Positions 1 through 8,028 of a stretch of DNA of 64,000 nucleotides are shown one piece after another. The notes under the pieces are model-generated. The model was not told where the DNA came from. It saw only the letters and a list, made by a program, of their open reading frames with translations, and did no database searches. The first letter of the stretch is position 1. Each line of letters opens with the position of its first letter. Made by a program: the position numbers and the translations under genes. Source of the stretch: Bordetella genomosp. 7 (GTDB taxonomy: Bacteria; Pseudomonadota; Gammaproteobacteria; Burkholderiales; Burkholderiaceae_B); assembly GCF_002261265.1 (NCBI RefSeq), contig NZ_NEVK01000001.1:372001-436000 (forward strand), written 5' to 3'.

Positions 1-2265
1 GTGTCCCCCGCGGTGCTGCCCGAAACGCTGCGTCGCCTGGCGCCGTTGCGCCCGCACGCGGCCATCGTGCTGCCGCATGAACTGCCAGACCCCTACCCGG
101 GCGGCACCCTGGCCCTTTGCCGCACCTGGGCGCAGGAAACCGGCTGCGCGCTGCTGGGGCCGCGCGCCTTCGGGGCGCAGCGTCCGCACGCCGGGCTGAA
201 TCTCAGCCAGCATCCCGCCCTGGCCCGCCCGGGCAGGGTGGCGCTGGTGGCGCAGTCGCGTTCCATCACCGCCGCGGTCATGGATTGGGCCGAAGACGTG
301 CACATCGGGTTTTCCACCGCCGTGTCGTTGGGCGACGAAGCCGTGGTCGGCCTGGCGCAGGTGCTCGACTTCCTGGCCAGCGACCCGCGCACCGACAGCA
401 TCGTGCTGTACCTTGAAGAACCCGGCGCCACGCGCGAATTCATGAGCGCGCTACGGGCCGCGGCCAGTATCAAGCCCGTCATCGTGCTCAAGGCCGGGCG
501 CGATGGCCCGCCGGGCAGCGACGCCACGCTCGACGCGGCACTGCGGCGCGCCGGCGCGGTGCGGGTGCGATATTTTGTGCAGCTGTTCTCTGCCGTAAAG
601 GTGCTGGGCTACAAGCGCCGTCCGCGCGGGCGGCGCGTGGCGCTGCTTTCCAACGGCAGCGGCCCGCCGCAGCTTGCGTTGGATCTTATCGGGCCCGATG
701 CGGCGGTGCTCAAGGCCGAACTGGCGCCCGCCACCCGGCGCGCGCTGGCCGGCCTGCTGGAACCGGACGCGGCTACCGACAATCCCGTCATCACCTATGT
801 TCCGCTGACGCCCGAACGTGTTCGCGTGGCACTCGAATGTCTCATCGACGACAGCGGTGTCGACGGCGTGCTGGTGCTGCTGGCTCCCGATGCGCTGGCC
901 GACATGCCGGCGGTGGCGCGCCAGCTGGCGGAGCTGACGCCCAAGGCCTCCAAGCCTGTGGTCAGCTGTTTCATGGGCGATGCCGGCATGCGACCTCTGC
1001 GCCGCATGCTTGACGATGCCGGCACGCCGGCGTTCCGCACGCCGGAGTCGGCCGCCGACGCCTTCGGCGTGCTGGCCACGCACTATTACAACCAGCAGTT
1101 GCTGCTGCAGACGCTGCCGCCCGAGCCCCCCAGCCGGCTGCCCGACATCGCCCGGGCGCGCACCATCGTCGAACGCGCCCGCGCGCAGGGCCGCGTTGAT
1201 CTGTCGGCCTCCGAATGCCGCAGTCTGCTTGACGCGTTCTACGTTCCCTTGCGTGACGTGCCGCCCGGCGTGCTGCCCGGCGAGCCCGAATCGCGGCCCA
1301 TGGCGATCCGTGTGCGACGCGACCCCCGCTTCGGGCCGGTCATCCAGTTCGGCGCGGGCGGCCCCGACGCCGTGCTGGCCAGCGGCACCGACCGCGGCAT
1401 GGACCTGCCGCCCCTCAACAGTTTCCTGGCCCGCCAGCTGATCGAGCGCAGCCGGGCGTGGCGCCGTGTGTTCGCCCCGAAGCTCACCGGTGCGGCGGCC
1501 GAGGCCGTGCAGCAGGCGCTGGTGCAGGTGTCCGAGCTGATTTCAGAACTGCCCGACGTAGAAACGCTCGACATCGATCCGCTGTACGCAGGCGAAACGC
1601 TGTTGCGCGCGGCAGAGCTGCGCGTCACGCTGTGCGCCCAGCCCGGCTGCGCCACGCCCCAGGCCAGCGGCTATCCGCACATGGCCATACACCCGTATCC
1701 GGCCCGGCTGGTGCGAGCCCGCCAGTTCGACGACGGCACCGAATGGGTGATCCGGCCAATTCGTCCCGAAGACGCCCAGAGCCTGCAGGAATTCATCCGG
1801 GGCCTGTCCGAACAGTCGCGATATATGCGGTTCGTGTCCATGATGCGCGAGCTCACGCCGCGCATGGTGGCGCGCTACACGCAGATCGACTACCACCGCG
1901 AACTGGCGCTGGTGGCCACGACCCAGGTGCCCAATCCGGCCAACCGCGGGCATCCGCGCGAAGTCATCATTGGTTTTGCGCACTACCTGCGCAACGCCGA
2001 CGGGCGCGGCGCCGAATATGCCCTGGTCATCGGCGACGAATGGCAGCGCCGCCGGCTGGGCGGCCAATTGATGCAGGCCCTGATCGACGCCGCGCGCGAA
2101 CAGGGCCTGGAATATATCGACGGGTTGGTGCTGGCCAATAACCGCCCCATGCTGACCCTTATGACGCGCCTGGGCTTTACCAACGACCCCGACCCGGAAG
2201 ATCCCACCATGCGGCGGGTATGGCTGCCGCTGGCATCCGCGCAGACGGGCCGGGCCGGCGCCTGA
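1..2265 (+). CDS. GNAT acetyltransferase fused to NDP-forming acyl-CoA-synthetase-like domains (5'-truncated)
   Basis: The reading frame is open from the first base, so the true start probably lies upstream; 754 residues are visible. Residues about 1-65 look like the end of a CoA-binding Rossmann domain. Residues about 75-370 hold two succinyl-CoA-ligase-like segments (the first contains HIGFSTAVSLGDEAV). About 380-560 resembles a degraded ATP-grasp region, and about 580-745 is a GNAT domain with the acetyl-CoA loop WQRRRLGGQL near residue 681. This architecture is that of the Pat/YfiQ protein-lysine acetyltransferases, which acetylate metabolic enzymes such as acetyl-CoA synthetase; that function is inferred from family, not proven here. 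The gene ends 42 bp before the stop of the convergent esterase gene. Confidence 0.8.
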   Translation: MSPAVLPETLRRLAPLRPHAAIVLPHELPDPYPGGTLALCRTWAQETGCALLGPRAFGAQRPHAGLNLSQHPALARPGRVALVAQSRSITAAVMDWAEDVHIGFSTAVSLGDEAVVGLAQVLDFLASDPRTDSIVLYLEEPGATREFMSALRAAASIKPVIVLKAGRDGPPGSDATLDAALRRAGAVRVRYFVQLFSAVKVLGYKRRPRGRRVALLSNGSGPPQLALDLIGPDAAVLKAELAPATRRALAGLLEPDAATDNPVITYVPLTPERVRVALECLIDDSGVDGVLVLLAPDALADMPAVARQLAELTPKASKPVVSCFMGDAGMRPLRRMLDDAGTPAFRTPESAADAFGVLATHYYNQQLLLQTLPPEPPSRLPDIARARTIVERARAQGRVDLSASECRSLLDAFYVPLRDVPPGVLPGEPESRPMAIRVRRDPRFGPVIQFGAGGPDAVLASGTDRGMDLPPLNSFLARQLIERSRAWRRVFAPKLTGAAAEAVQQALVQVSELISELPDVETLDIDPLYAGETLLRAAELRVTLCAQPGCATPQASGYPHMAIHPYPARLVRARQFDDGTEWVIRPIRPEDAQSLQEFIRGLSEQSRYMRFVSMMRELTPRMVARYTQIDYHRELALVATTQVPNPANRGHPREVIIGFAHYLRNADGRGAEYALVIGDEWQRRRLGGQLMQALIDAAREQGLEYIDGLVLANNRPMLTLMTRLGFTNDPDPEDPTMRRVWLPLASAQTGRAGA

Positions 2266-2306
2266 GGCGGCTGCTGAACGGCCGTCTCAGGCGCGCGGGA
2301 AGGGCG

Positions 2307-2987
2307 TCAGCCGGCGAGCACTTCCCGCAGGAACGCCGCGATATCCGCGATTTCCGGCGCGCACACCGAATGCGGCATGGGGTAGGTATGCCAGCGCACG
2401 TCGTGGCCCTGCGCCTGCAAGTGCGCAAGCGTCGCCTGGGCGCGCGGCAGCGCCACGACGGGGTCGAACGTGCCATGGGCCAGGAAGATCGGCGTGTCGG
2501 CATTGGCCGCGTGGCGCTCGGCCGCCGCAAGATCCAGCAGGGGCAGATAGCCCGACAGGCCGATCATGCCGGCCAGCTTTTCTTCCAGGCGCAGCCCGGT
2601 GTGCAGCGTCATTGCGCAGCCCTGCGAGAAGCCGGCCAGCACGATGCGCGACGTGGGAATGCCGCGCGCATTCTCGCGTGCGATCAACGCACGCACGGCG
2701 GCTTCCGAACGCCGGATGCCCGCTGCGTCTTCCTGGCGGACCAGGTCGGTGACCAGGATGTCGTACCACGACCGCATGGCCATGCCGCCGTTGATCGTCA
2801 CGGGCTGTACAGGCGCGTGTGGAAAAACAAAACGCACCGCAGGGGCGGAACCCAGGCCCAGTTCGGGCACGATGGGCGCAAAGTCGTTGCCGTCGGCGCC
2901 CAGGCCGTGCAGCCAGATCACGGCATGCGTGGGATTGGGGGCGGTTTCGATCTCGATGCCGTCGAGCAGGGCGGATTGATCGCTCAT
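2307..2987 (-). CDS. alpha/beta hydrolase, carboxylesterase/phospholipase family (YpfH/EstB-like)
   Basis: A 226-residue cytoplasmic serine hydrolase of the carboxylesterase/acyl-protein-thioesterase family. The nucleophile elbow GFSQG places the serine near residue 121. HGTFDP (Asp about 175) and MPHSV (His about 206) supply the rest of the triad, and LHGLGADG near residue 26 is the oxyanion-hole loop. The start is taken at the ATG giving MSDQSALL; an in-frame ATG five codons upstream (MIGIP) is possible but has no homology support. The family cleaves small ester substrates and the natural substrate is unknown. The gene is followed by the stop of the convergent upstream gene and preceded by darP on the same strand. 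Confidence 0.85.
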   Translation of the reverse strand: MSDQSALLDGIEIETAPNPTHAVIWLHGLGADGNDFAPIVPELGLGSAPAVRFVFPHAPVQPVTINGGMAMRSWYDILVTDLVRQEDAAGIRRSEAAVRALIARENARGIPTSRIVLAGFSQGCAMTLHTGLRLEEKLAGMIGLSGYLPLLDLAAAERHAANADTPIFLAHGTFDPVVALPRAQATLAHLQAQGHDVRWHTYPMPHSVCAPEIADIAAFLREVLAG

Positions 2988-3042
2988 AGGTATTCCAATC
3001 AATAAGAGAAGACGGGCCGCACAAGCGCGGCGGGCCGGCGGG

Positions 3043-3591
3043 TCAGGCGGTCAGGGCCTTCAGGGCCTGGAACAGGGCACGGTAGTGCTTGCGCTGCGGT
3101 TCCTGGCCGGGCTGCAGATTGGCATTGTGCTGCGCTTCCTTGCGCGCCGCGCGGATGGTGGCCCGCAATTGTTGTACGTCGGCGCCGGGGTGGTCTTCGA
3201 GCAGCTTCGTCAGCGCCTCGTCGTCTTGCAGCAGGCGCTCGCGCAGGGTTTCCAGCCGGTGCATGGCGGCCGTTTCTTCGCGCGAGCCGTTCTGCCAGGT
3301 ATCGAGCTGCGCGCGGATTTCTTCGGCCGGCGCGTCGCGCATCAGCTTGCCCACGAAGTGGGTCTGGCGGCGGCGGCCTTCGCGACTGGTCGTGCGTTGC
3401 GCCAGGCGGATGGCTTCGTACAGGCGTTCGGCCAGGGGCAACTGTTTCAACCTGTCGTCGGGCAGGTCTATCAGTTGCTTGCCCAGGTCGAGCAGGGCAT
3501 GCATTTCGCGCTTGACCTGCGATTTGCTGGGGCGGTCGTAGCCGTTGTCGTCGAAGCCGGGTTCGGCCGGATCAGGAATAGGGGAAGTCAT
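3043..3591 (-). CDS. darP: DarP (YjgA), ribosome-associated 50S assembly factor, DUF615
   Basis: A 182-residue protein of the DUF615/YjgA family, which associates with late 50S subunit precursors. Recognisable segments are [20 protein letters not shown] at the N-terminus, the helical core with [14 protein letters not shown], the stretch [12 protein letters not shown], and the C-terminal [11 protein letters not shown]. The start is placed at the ATG giving MTSPIPDP; an upstream in-frame ATG would add 16 residues that do not look like the family. It is divergent from pmbA with 57 bp between the starts. The darP/pmbA divergent pair is conserved in proteobacteria including E. coli, which supports both calls. 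Confidence 0.9.
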   Translation of the reverse strand: MTSPIPDPAEPGFDDNGYDRPSKSQVKREMHALLDLGKQLIDLPDDRLKQLPLAERLYEAIRLAQRTTSREGRRRQTHFVGKLMRDAPAEEIRAQLDTWQNGSREETAAMHRLETLRERLLQDDEALTKLLEDHPGADVQQLRATIRAARKEAQHNANLQPGQEPQRKHYRALFQALKALTA

Positions 3592-3648
3592 GGGAACAGC
3601 GTAGACACAGACTTGGCTATGATAACCGTCTCTGTACACTGGACTGCA

Positions 3649-5016
3649 ATGGTCAATTCTTCCTCCTCCTCACTGCCCCTGGCCGCCAACCACGCGCGCT
3701 TCAGCGAATTAATCGAACAGGTTCTTGCGCACGCGCGCCAGATCGGCGCCAGCGACGCCGCGGCCGAAGTTTCCGAAAGCCTTGGCCTTTCGGTTACGGC
3801 GCGCAAGGACGATATCGAAACCGTCGAGCAGACTCGCGACCGCTCACTGGACCTCACCGTCTACGCCGGCAATAGCCGCGGTTCGGCCTCGACATCCGAC
3901 TTCTCCGATGCGGCGCTGCGCCAGACCGTCGAGGCAGCCTGGCACATCGCGCGCCACACGGCCGCCGATCCGGCCGCCGGGCTGCCGGACGCCGAGCACC
4001 TGGCCACCGACATCCCCGACCTGGCCTTGCACTATGCCTGGCCGGTCAGCACCGAGCAGGCGGCCGAGCTGGCGCTGCGCGCCGAGCGCGCTGCCCGCGC
4101 GGTCGATCCGCGCATCAGCAATACCGACGGCGCGACGGTCGGCACGTACGAAGGCCAATTCGTCATGGGCAATACGCGCGGCTTCCTGGGCGGCTACCCG
4201 TATTCGCGCCACAGCCTGTCCGTGGCGCCCATCGCCGGGCGCGGCAACAACATGCAGCGCGATTATTGGTACACGTCCGAGCGCGACCCGGCCCGCCTGG
4301 CGGCGCCCGAGGCCGTCGGCCGCTATGCCGCCGAGCGCACGCTGTCACGCCTGTCGGCGCGGCGCATACGCACCGGCAAATTCCCGGTGCTGTTCGAGGC
4401 GCCCCTGGCGTTGGGCCTGCTGGGCGCGTTGACGCAGGCCGCCAGCGGCGGAGCCCTGTACCGCAAAGCCAGCTTCCTGGTCGACTCGCTGGGCAAACCC
4501 ATTTTTGCCAGCCACATCGACGTGGCCGAAGACCCGCATGTACCAGGAGCCATGGGCAGTTCGCCGTTCGACGACGAAGGCGTGCGCACGCGGGCGCGCA
4601 GTGTTGTATCGGGCGGCGTGCTGGAAGGCTATTTCCTGTCCAGCTATACCGCACGCAAGCTGGGCATGGTTACCACCGGCAACGCCGGCGGCTCGCACAA
4701 CCTGACCCTTACATCGCGCCTGACCCGGCCCGACGATGATTTCGAGGCCATGCTGCGCAAGCTGGGCACGGGATTCCTGGTCACCGAGCTCATCGGGCAG
4801 GGCGTCAACTACGTCACGGGCGACTATTCCCGGGGCGCATTCGGGTATTGGGTCGAAAACGGCAAAATCCAGCACGCGGTGCAAGAAGTCACCATTGCCG
4901 GCAATCTGGCCGACATGTTCCGCCAGATCGTGGCCGTAGGGGCGGACACCATCGCCCGCGGCACCAAGCGCACCGGCTCCATCCTGATCGAACAGATGTC
5001 GATCGCGGGCGCCTGA
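3649..5016 (+). CDS. pmbA: PmbA/TldE, metalloprotease-complex subunit
   Basis: A 455-residue TldD/PmbA family protein. TldD and TldE form a heteromeric protease that matures modified peptides (microcins) and degrades antitoxins such as CcdA; TldE is the subunit without the metal-site histidines. Diagnostic segments are the N-terminal [18 protein letters not shown], the middle [16 protein letters not shown], and the C-terminal [38 protein letters not shown] (given here only as landmarks) and EVTIAGNL. The ATG at 3649 gives [11 protein letters not shown]. The frame stays open upstream to 3085, but that part is antisense to darP and is discarded. No tldD is in the window. Confidence 0.93.
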   Translation: MVNSSSSSLPLAANHARFSELIEQVLAHARQIGASDAAAEVSESLGLSVTARKDDIETVEQTRDRSLDLTVYAGNSRGSASTSDFSDAALRQTVEAAWHIARHTAADPAAGLPDAEHLATDIPDLALHYAWPVSTEQAAELALRAERAARAVDPRISNTDGATVGTYEGQFVMGNTRGFLGGYPYSRHSLSVAPIAGRGNNMQRDYWYTSERDPARLAAPEAVGRYAAERTLSRLSARRIRTGKFPVLFEAPLALGLLGALTQAASGGALYRKASFLVDSLGKPIFASHIDVAEDPHVPGAMGSSPFDDEGVRTRARSVVSGGVLEGYFLSSYTARKLGMVTTGNAGGSHNLTLTSRLTRPDDDFEAMLRKLGTGFLVTELIGQGVNYVTGDYSRGAFGYWVENGKIQHAVQEVTIAGNLADMFRQIVAVGADTIARGTKRTGSILIEQMSIAGA

Positions 5017-5132
5017 CACGCGCCGCAGGGGGGCGGGGCCCGGCCGGGGCCGCCCCCTGCGCGGGCCGGGAAATTTCCGCATCCCTGATCCGCGGAAACC
5101 CCGCATAGAGCCAATTTTTAACAGCGTGTAAT

Positions 5133-5180
5133 ATCTGCGGCGTATCGCATCTGCGGCGTATCGCATCTGCGGCGTATCGC
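5133..5180. repeat. three perfect 16-bp tandem repeats
   Basis: The unit ATCTGCGGCGTATCGC occurs three times head to tail (5133-5148, 5149-5164, 5165-5180) in the 207-bp gap before the TRAP receptor gene. A possible -10 box, TAATAT at 5129-5134, overlaps its left edge, so the repeats would lie in the untranslated leader or early transcribed region. The 16-bp period is not a multiple of three or of the helical turn. Role unknown. Confidence 0.95.
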
Positions 5181-5223
5181 CCGCGATATCCCATACCGAG
5201 TTGCCACCGAGGAGCCAACCCAT

Positions 5224-6321
5224 ATGCAACGTCGTTCCTTTCTGAAACATGCCGGCCTGGGCGCCGTGGCGGGTAGCGCCGCGGTTGCCGCACCGGTATT
5301 CGCGCAAGACGCGCCCACCCTGAACTGGCGCATGGCCTCCAGCTTTCCGCGCAGCCTGGATACGCTGTTCGGCACTGGCGAGATCTTCTGCAAGTTCGTG
5401 AACGAAGCCACGGCCGGCAAGTTCACCATTCGCCATTTCCCTGGCGGCGAAATCGTGCCTGCGCTGCAGGTGATGGATTCAGTCTCCAACAACACGATCG
5501 AATGCGGACACACGGTGTCCTATTACTACTACGGCAAAAGCCCGGCATTCTGCTTTGACGCGGCGGTGCCTTTCGGCCTGAACGCGCGCCAGATGAACGC
5601 CTGGATGTTCGACGGCGACGGCATGAAGCTGACGCGCGAAATGTTCGCGCCGCACAAGATCATCAACTTCCCGATGGGCAACACGGGCGTGCAGATGGGC
5701 GGCTGGTACCGCAAGGAAATCAAGTCCGTCGACGACCTGAAGGGCCTGAAAATGCGCACCGCGGGTTTCGCGGGCGAGGTGCTCTCGCGCCTGGGCGTGG
5801 TGCCGCAGCAGCTGGCGGGCGGCGACGTCTACCCGTCGCTGGAAAAAGGCACGCTCGACGCGGTGGAATTCGTCGGCCCGTACGACGATGAAAAGCTGGG
5901 CTTCAACAAGGTCGCCAAGTATTACTACTACCCGGGTTGGTGGGAGGGCGGTCCCCAGGTGTCGCTGTACCTGAACGAAGGCGCCTGGAACAGCCTGCCC
6001 AAGTCGTACCAGGCCATCGTCGAAGCCGCCAGCCGCGTGGCCCACGTGGCCATGACGTCGCGCTATGACGCCGTCAACCCCGGCGCGCTGCGCAAGCTGG
6101 TCGCCGCGGGCGCCGAACTGCGCCCGTTCCCGCGTTCGGTCATGGATGCGTCGTACGCGGCTGCTCAAACGGTGTACAAAGAGTTTTCGGACAAAGATCC
6201 GAAGTTCAAGGCGCTGTACGAGAACTACATGGGCTTTCGCGACAGCGTGGTGCCCTGGTTCCGGCTTGCCGAAGGCTCGTACGACCAGTACCTGGGCGTG
6301 GCGATGTCGGCCAACAAGTAA
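5224..6321 (+). CDS. TRAP transporter substrate-binding protein, DctP/TakP type
   Basis: A 365-residue periplasmic solute receptor. The N-terminus MQRRSFLKHAG followed by a small hydrophobic stretch ending VFAQD is a twin-arginine signal. Mature landmarks are NWRMASSFPRSLDT, YYYYGKSPAF, DLKGLKMRT and GTLDAVEFVGPYDDEKLGF, which fit the TakP-like branch that binds 2-oxo acids, often with a cation. No dctQ or dctM membrane-subunit genes are adjacent, so this is a solitary receptor that must use a permease encoded elsewhere. It is monocistronic: preceded by the 16-bp repeats and followed by an intrinsic terminator. The ligand is a family inference. Confidence 0.9.
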   Translation: MQRRSFLKHAGLGAVAGSAAVAAPVFAQDAPTLNWRMASSFPRSLDTLFGTGEIFCKFVNEATAGKFTIRHFPGGEIVPALQVMDSVSNNTIECGHTVSYYYYGKSPAFCFDAAVPFGLNARQMNAWMFDGDGMKLTREMFAPHKIINFPMGNTGVQMGGWYRKEIKSVDDLKGLKMRTAGFAGEVLSRLGVVPQQLAGGDVYPSLEKGTLDAVEFVGPYDDEKLGFNKVAKYYYYPGWWEGGPQVSLYLNEGAWNSLPKSYQAIVEAASRVAHVAMTSRYDAVNPGALRKLVAAGAELRPFPRSVMDASYAAAQTVYKEFSDKDPKFKALYENYMGFRDSVVPWFRLAEGSYDQYLGVAMSANK

Positions 6322-6364
6322 GTCTGGCTGCTGGCGGCCTGCCTGCAAGCGGGCCGCCCGGATG

Positions 6365-6397
6365 TCGGGGCGGGCTGCGGCTCGCCCCGATTTTTTT
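6365..6397 (+). terminator. intrinsic terminator of the TRAP receptor gene
   Basis: Stem TCGGGGCG (6365-6372) pairs with CGCCCCGA (6383-6390) and is followed by seven T residues (6391-6397). Confidence 0.88.
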
Positions 6398-6468
6398 GTT
6401 CGCCGGTTTCGGGTGCTCATATATCCAGGGCTTCAGAGGGTGGCACGCTGTGAGTGCTTGCCGGGGCC

Positions 6469-6601
6469 GTCCTGGGTGGTCTGGGCAGGCGGGGGCGGCG
6501 CACGTGCGTCGGGCTCGGGCGCATGCAGGCGCCCTCGGCCGGCTATGCCGGCTGCCCCGCCGCCCAACGCGCCGCCCCGGCCTGCCCAGACCACCCAGGA
6601 C
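6469..6601. repeat. large inverted-repeat element 1 (33-bp arms, conserved head)
   Basis: Arms 6469-6501 and 6569-6601 are reverse complements at 32 of 33 positions (outer end GTCCTGGGTGGTCTGGGC). The 67 bp between them include a 55-bp head (6508-6562) that itself forms two small hairpins, GGGCGC/GCGCCC and GCCGGC/GCCGGC. The same head occurs in reverse orientation in element 2 with about three mismatches, while the arms of the two elements are unrelated. As single-stranded DNA or RNA this would be a long stem topped by a forked head. It lies in the 750-bp gap between the TRAP receptor gene and rplM, which contains no credible gene. Confidence 0.93.
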
Positions 6602-6649
6602 TACGGAGAAGCAGGCCGTGGCGTCTTGTCTTCAGACTCAATGGCCAGC

Positions 6650-6673
6650 GTGGCAGCCCCGGGACGCTGCCAC
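6650..6673. repeat. small hairpin between the two large elements
   Basis: GTGGCAGC (6650-6657) is a perfect inverted repeat of GCTGCCAC (6666-6673), with CCCGGG inside the loop. No T-run follows. It may be part of the same composite structure as the flanking elements. Confidence 0.7.
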
Positions 6674-6718
6674 TGCAACCTTCACGCGAGTGCACCGGCA
6701 CCAATTTGCCCTTCTGTG

Positions 6719-6846
6719 AGCCAGGGCGTGCCGCAGTGGGGCCGGACGAGTTGACCGGCGGGGCAGCCGGCGCAGCCGGCCGAGGGCGCCTGTATGCGCC
6801 CGAGCCCGACGGGCTTTGCCCGGCCCCACTGCGGCACGCCCTGGCT
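6719..6846. repeat. large inverted-repeat element 2 (27-bp perfect arms, conserved head)
   Basis: Arms 6719-6745 and 6820-6846 are perfect reverse complements (outer end AGCCAGGGCGTGCCGCAG). The interior carries at 6756-6810 the reverse complement of the 55-bp head of element 1, differing at about three positions (for example ATACAGG for ATGCAGG). The arms have no similarity to those of element 1. The structural plan, a long unique stem with a shared forked head, is therefore the same in opposite orientation. Confidence 0.93.
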
Positions 6847-6918
6847 GCTGAAAAACTCAAATCGCGGTTTCCCGAGAGCGTCCCAGCCCCCACAACCTGC
6901 CCAATACTTGCGCAATCG

Positions 6919-6927
6919 TGCTAGAAT
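6919..6927 (+). promoter_or_regulatory. probable rplM-rpsI promoter, extended -10
   Basis: TGCTAGAAT at 6919-6927 is an extended -10 element; no good -35 is visible at 16-18 bp upstream. Transcription would start near 6934, leaving a leader of about 140 nt before rplM. The identical nonamer precedes the tRNA-Ser gene at 27169. Confidence 0.55.
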
Positions 6928-7021
6928 CATCAGCTTTCCCTTATTCCGGTTCGCGGCACGGGCGGGTAATAACGCTTAGGCCTGTGGCGGGTTCATTCCC
7001 AAAACACACCGAAACCAGGGA

Positions 7022-7058
7022 AAAATTCTTGCCTGGCTTTTCCGGCAAGAAAAATTTT
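7022..7058 (+). promoter_or_regulatory. rplM leader hairpin, possible L13 autoregulatory site
   Basis: TTCTTGCC (7026-7033) pairs perfectly with GGCAAGAA (7044-7051). After a three-base bulge (7052-7054), AAAA at 7022-7025 can pair with TTTT at 7055-7058. The stem ends seven bases before the ribosome-binding AGGA (7065-7068) of rplM. L13 is reported to repress its own mRNA in E. coli; that this hairpin is the target here is inference. Confidence 0.5.
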
Positions 7059-7074
7059 CTACTTAGGAACCATC

Positions 7075-7503
7075 ATGAAGACCTTTGTGGCCAAGCCGCA
7101 TGAAGTCCAGCGTGACTGGTTTGTGATCGACGCCAAGGGCAAAGTCCTCGGTCGTGTGGCCAGCGAAGTCGCACGCCGCCTGCGTGGCAAGCACAAACCC
7201 GAATTCACGCCGCACGTTGACACCGGCGATTACATCGTCATCATCAACGCCGCTGAAATCGTCGTCACGGGTAACAAGGCGCAAGACAAGAAGTACTTCC
7301 GCCACACCACCTACCCGGGCGGTATCCGTGAAACGAACTTCGAGAAAATGCAGCAGCGTTTTCCCGGCCGCGCCATCCAGAAGGCTGTCAAGGGCATGCT
7401 GCCCAAGGGTCCGCTGGGCTACGCCATGATCAAGAAACTCAAGGTGTACGCCGGTGCCGAGCACCCGCACACCGCTCAGCAGCCCAAGCCGCTGGAATTC
7501 TAA
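7075..7503 (+). CDS. rplM: 50S ribosomal protein L13
   Basis: A 142-residue protein, the normal length for L13, an early-assembly protein of the large subunit that binds 23S rRNA. Clear landmarks are [50 protein letters not shown] and [19 protein letters not shown]. It starts at an ATG with AGGA seven bases upstream. rpsI follows after 9 bp, the usual rplM-rpsI operon. Expression is probably set by the upstream extended -10 and possibly by the leader hairpin. Confidence 0.99.
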   Translation: MKTFVAKPHEVQRDWFVIDAKGKVLGRVASEVARRLRGKHKPEFTPHVDTGDYIVIINAAEIVVTGNKAQDKKYFRHTTYPGGIRETNFEKMQQRFPGRAIQKAVKGMLPKGPLGYAMIKKLKVYAGAEHPHTAQQPKPLEF

Positions 7504-7512
7504 GGAAACGCC

Positions 7513-7905
7513 ATGATCGGTAACTGGAACTACGGAACCGGCCGTCGCAAAACCTCGGTGGCTCGTGTTTTCATCAAGAAAGGGTCGGGCAAGATCATCG
7601 TCAACGGCAAGCCCGTCGACGAATTCTTCGCTCGTGAAACCGGCCGCATGATCGTGCGTCAGCCGCTCGAGCTCACCGGCCACCTGGAATCGTTCGACAT
7701 CAAAGTCAACGTCCATGGTGGTGGTGTCACCGGCCAGGCCGGTGCCGTGCGTCACGGCATCACCCGCGCCCTGATCGACTACGACGCGGCGCTCAAGCCC
7801 GCGCTGTCGCAGGCTGGCTTCGTCACTCGCGACGCCCGTGAAGTCGAACGCAAGAAAGTCGGCTTCCGCAAGGCTCGTCGGCGCAAGCAGTTCAGCAAGC
7901 GCTAA
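7513..7905 (+). CDS. rpsI: 30S ribosomal protein S9
   Basis: A 130-residue S9 whose C-terminal tail reaches the P-site tRNA. It opens with [23 protein letters not shown], contains [22 protein letters not shown], and ends in the canonical basic tail [11 protein letters not shown]. It is the second gene of the rplM operon, with AAGGA before its ATG, and is followed immediately by an intrinsic terminator, so the operon has two genes. Confidence 0.99.
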   Translation: MIGNWNYGTGRRKTSVARVFIKKGSGKIIVNGKPVDEFFARETGRMIVRQPLELTGHLESFDIKVNVHGGGVTGQAGAVRHGITRALIDYDAALKPALSQAGFVTRDAREVERKKVGFRKARRRKQFSKR

Positions 7906-7918
7906 TGTCCTGCAAAAA

Positions 7919-7939
7919 GGCCGCGAAAGCGGCCTTTTT
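7919..7939 (+). terminator. intrinsic terminator of rplM-rpsI
   Basis: GGCCGC (7919-7924), loop GAAA, GCGGCC (7929-7934), then five T residues. It is 14 bp past the rpsI stop. Confidence 0.95.
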
Positions 7940-8028
7940 GTTTATGCGCCTGCTCATGCACCGGCCGTTGCATCTAGCCGCCGCGCGCTAGCGATACAAT
8001 TGTTTTTCGTCTTACGGAAGCACTCACC

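Noticed and set aside
6562-6568. GCCCAAC beside the head of element 1, resembling an integron attC RYYYAAC half-site
   Set aside because: No GTTRRRY partner at the other end, none in element 2, and the long perfect stem differs from attC architecture.
6396-6930. Several short open frames in the gap before rplM
   Set aside because: They are generated by the inverted-repeat elements; translations are Ala/Gly/Pro/Arg-rich and differ between strands with no start signals.
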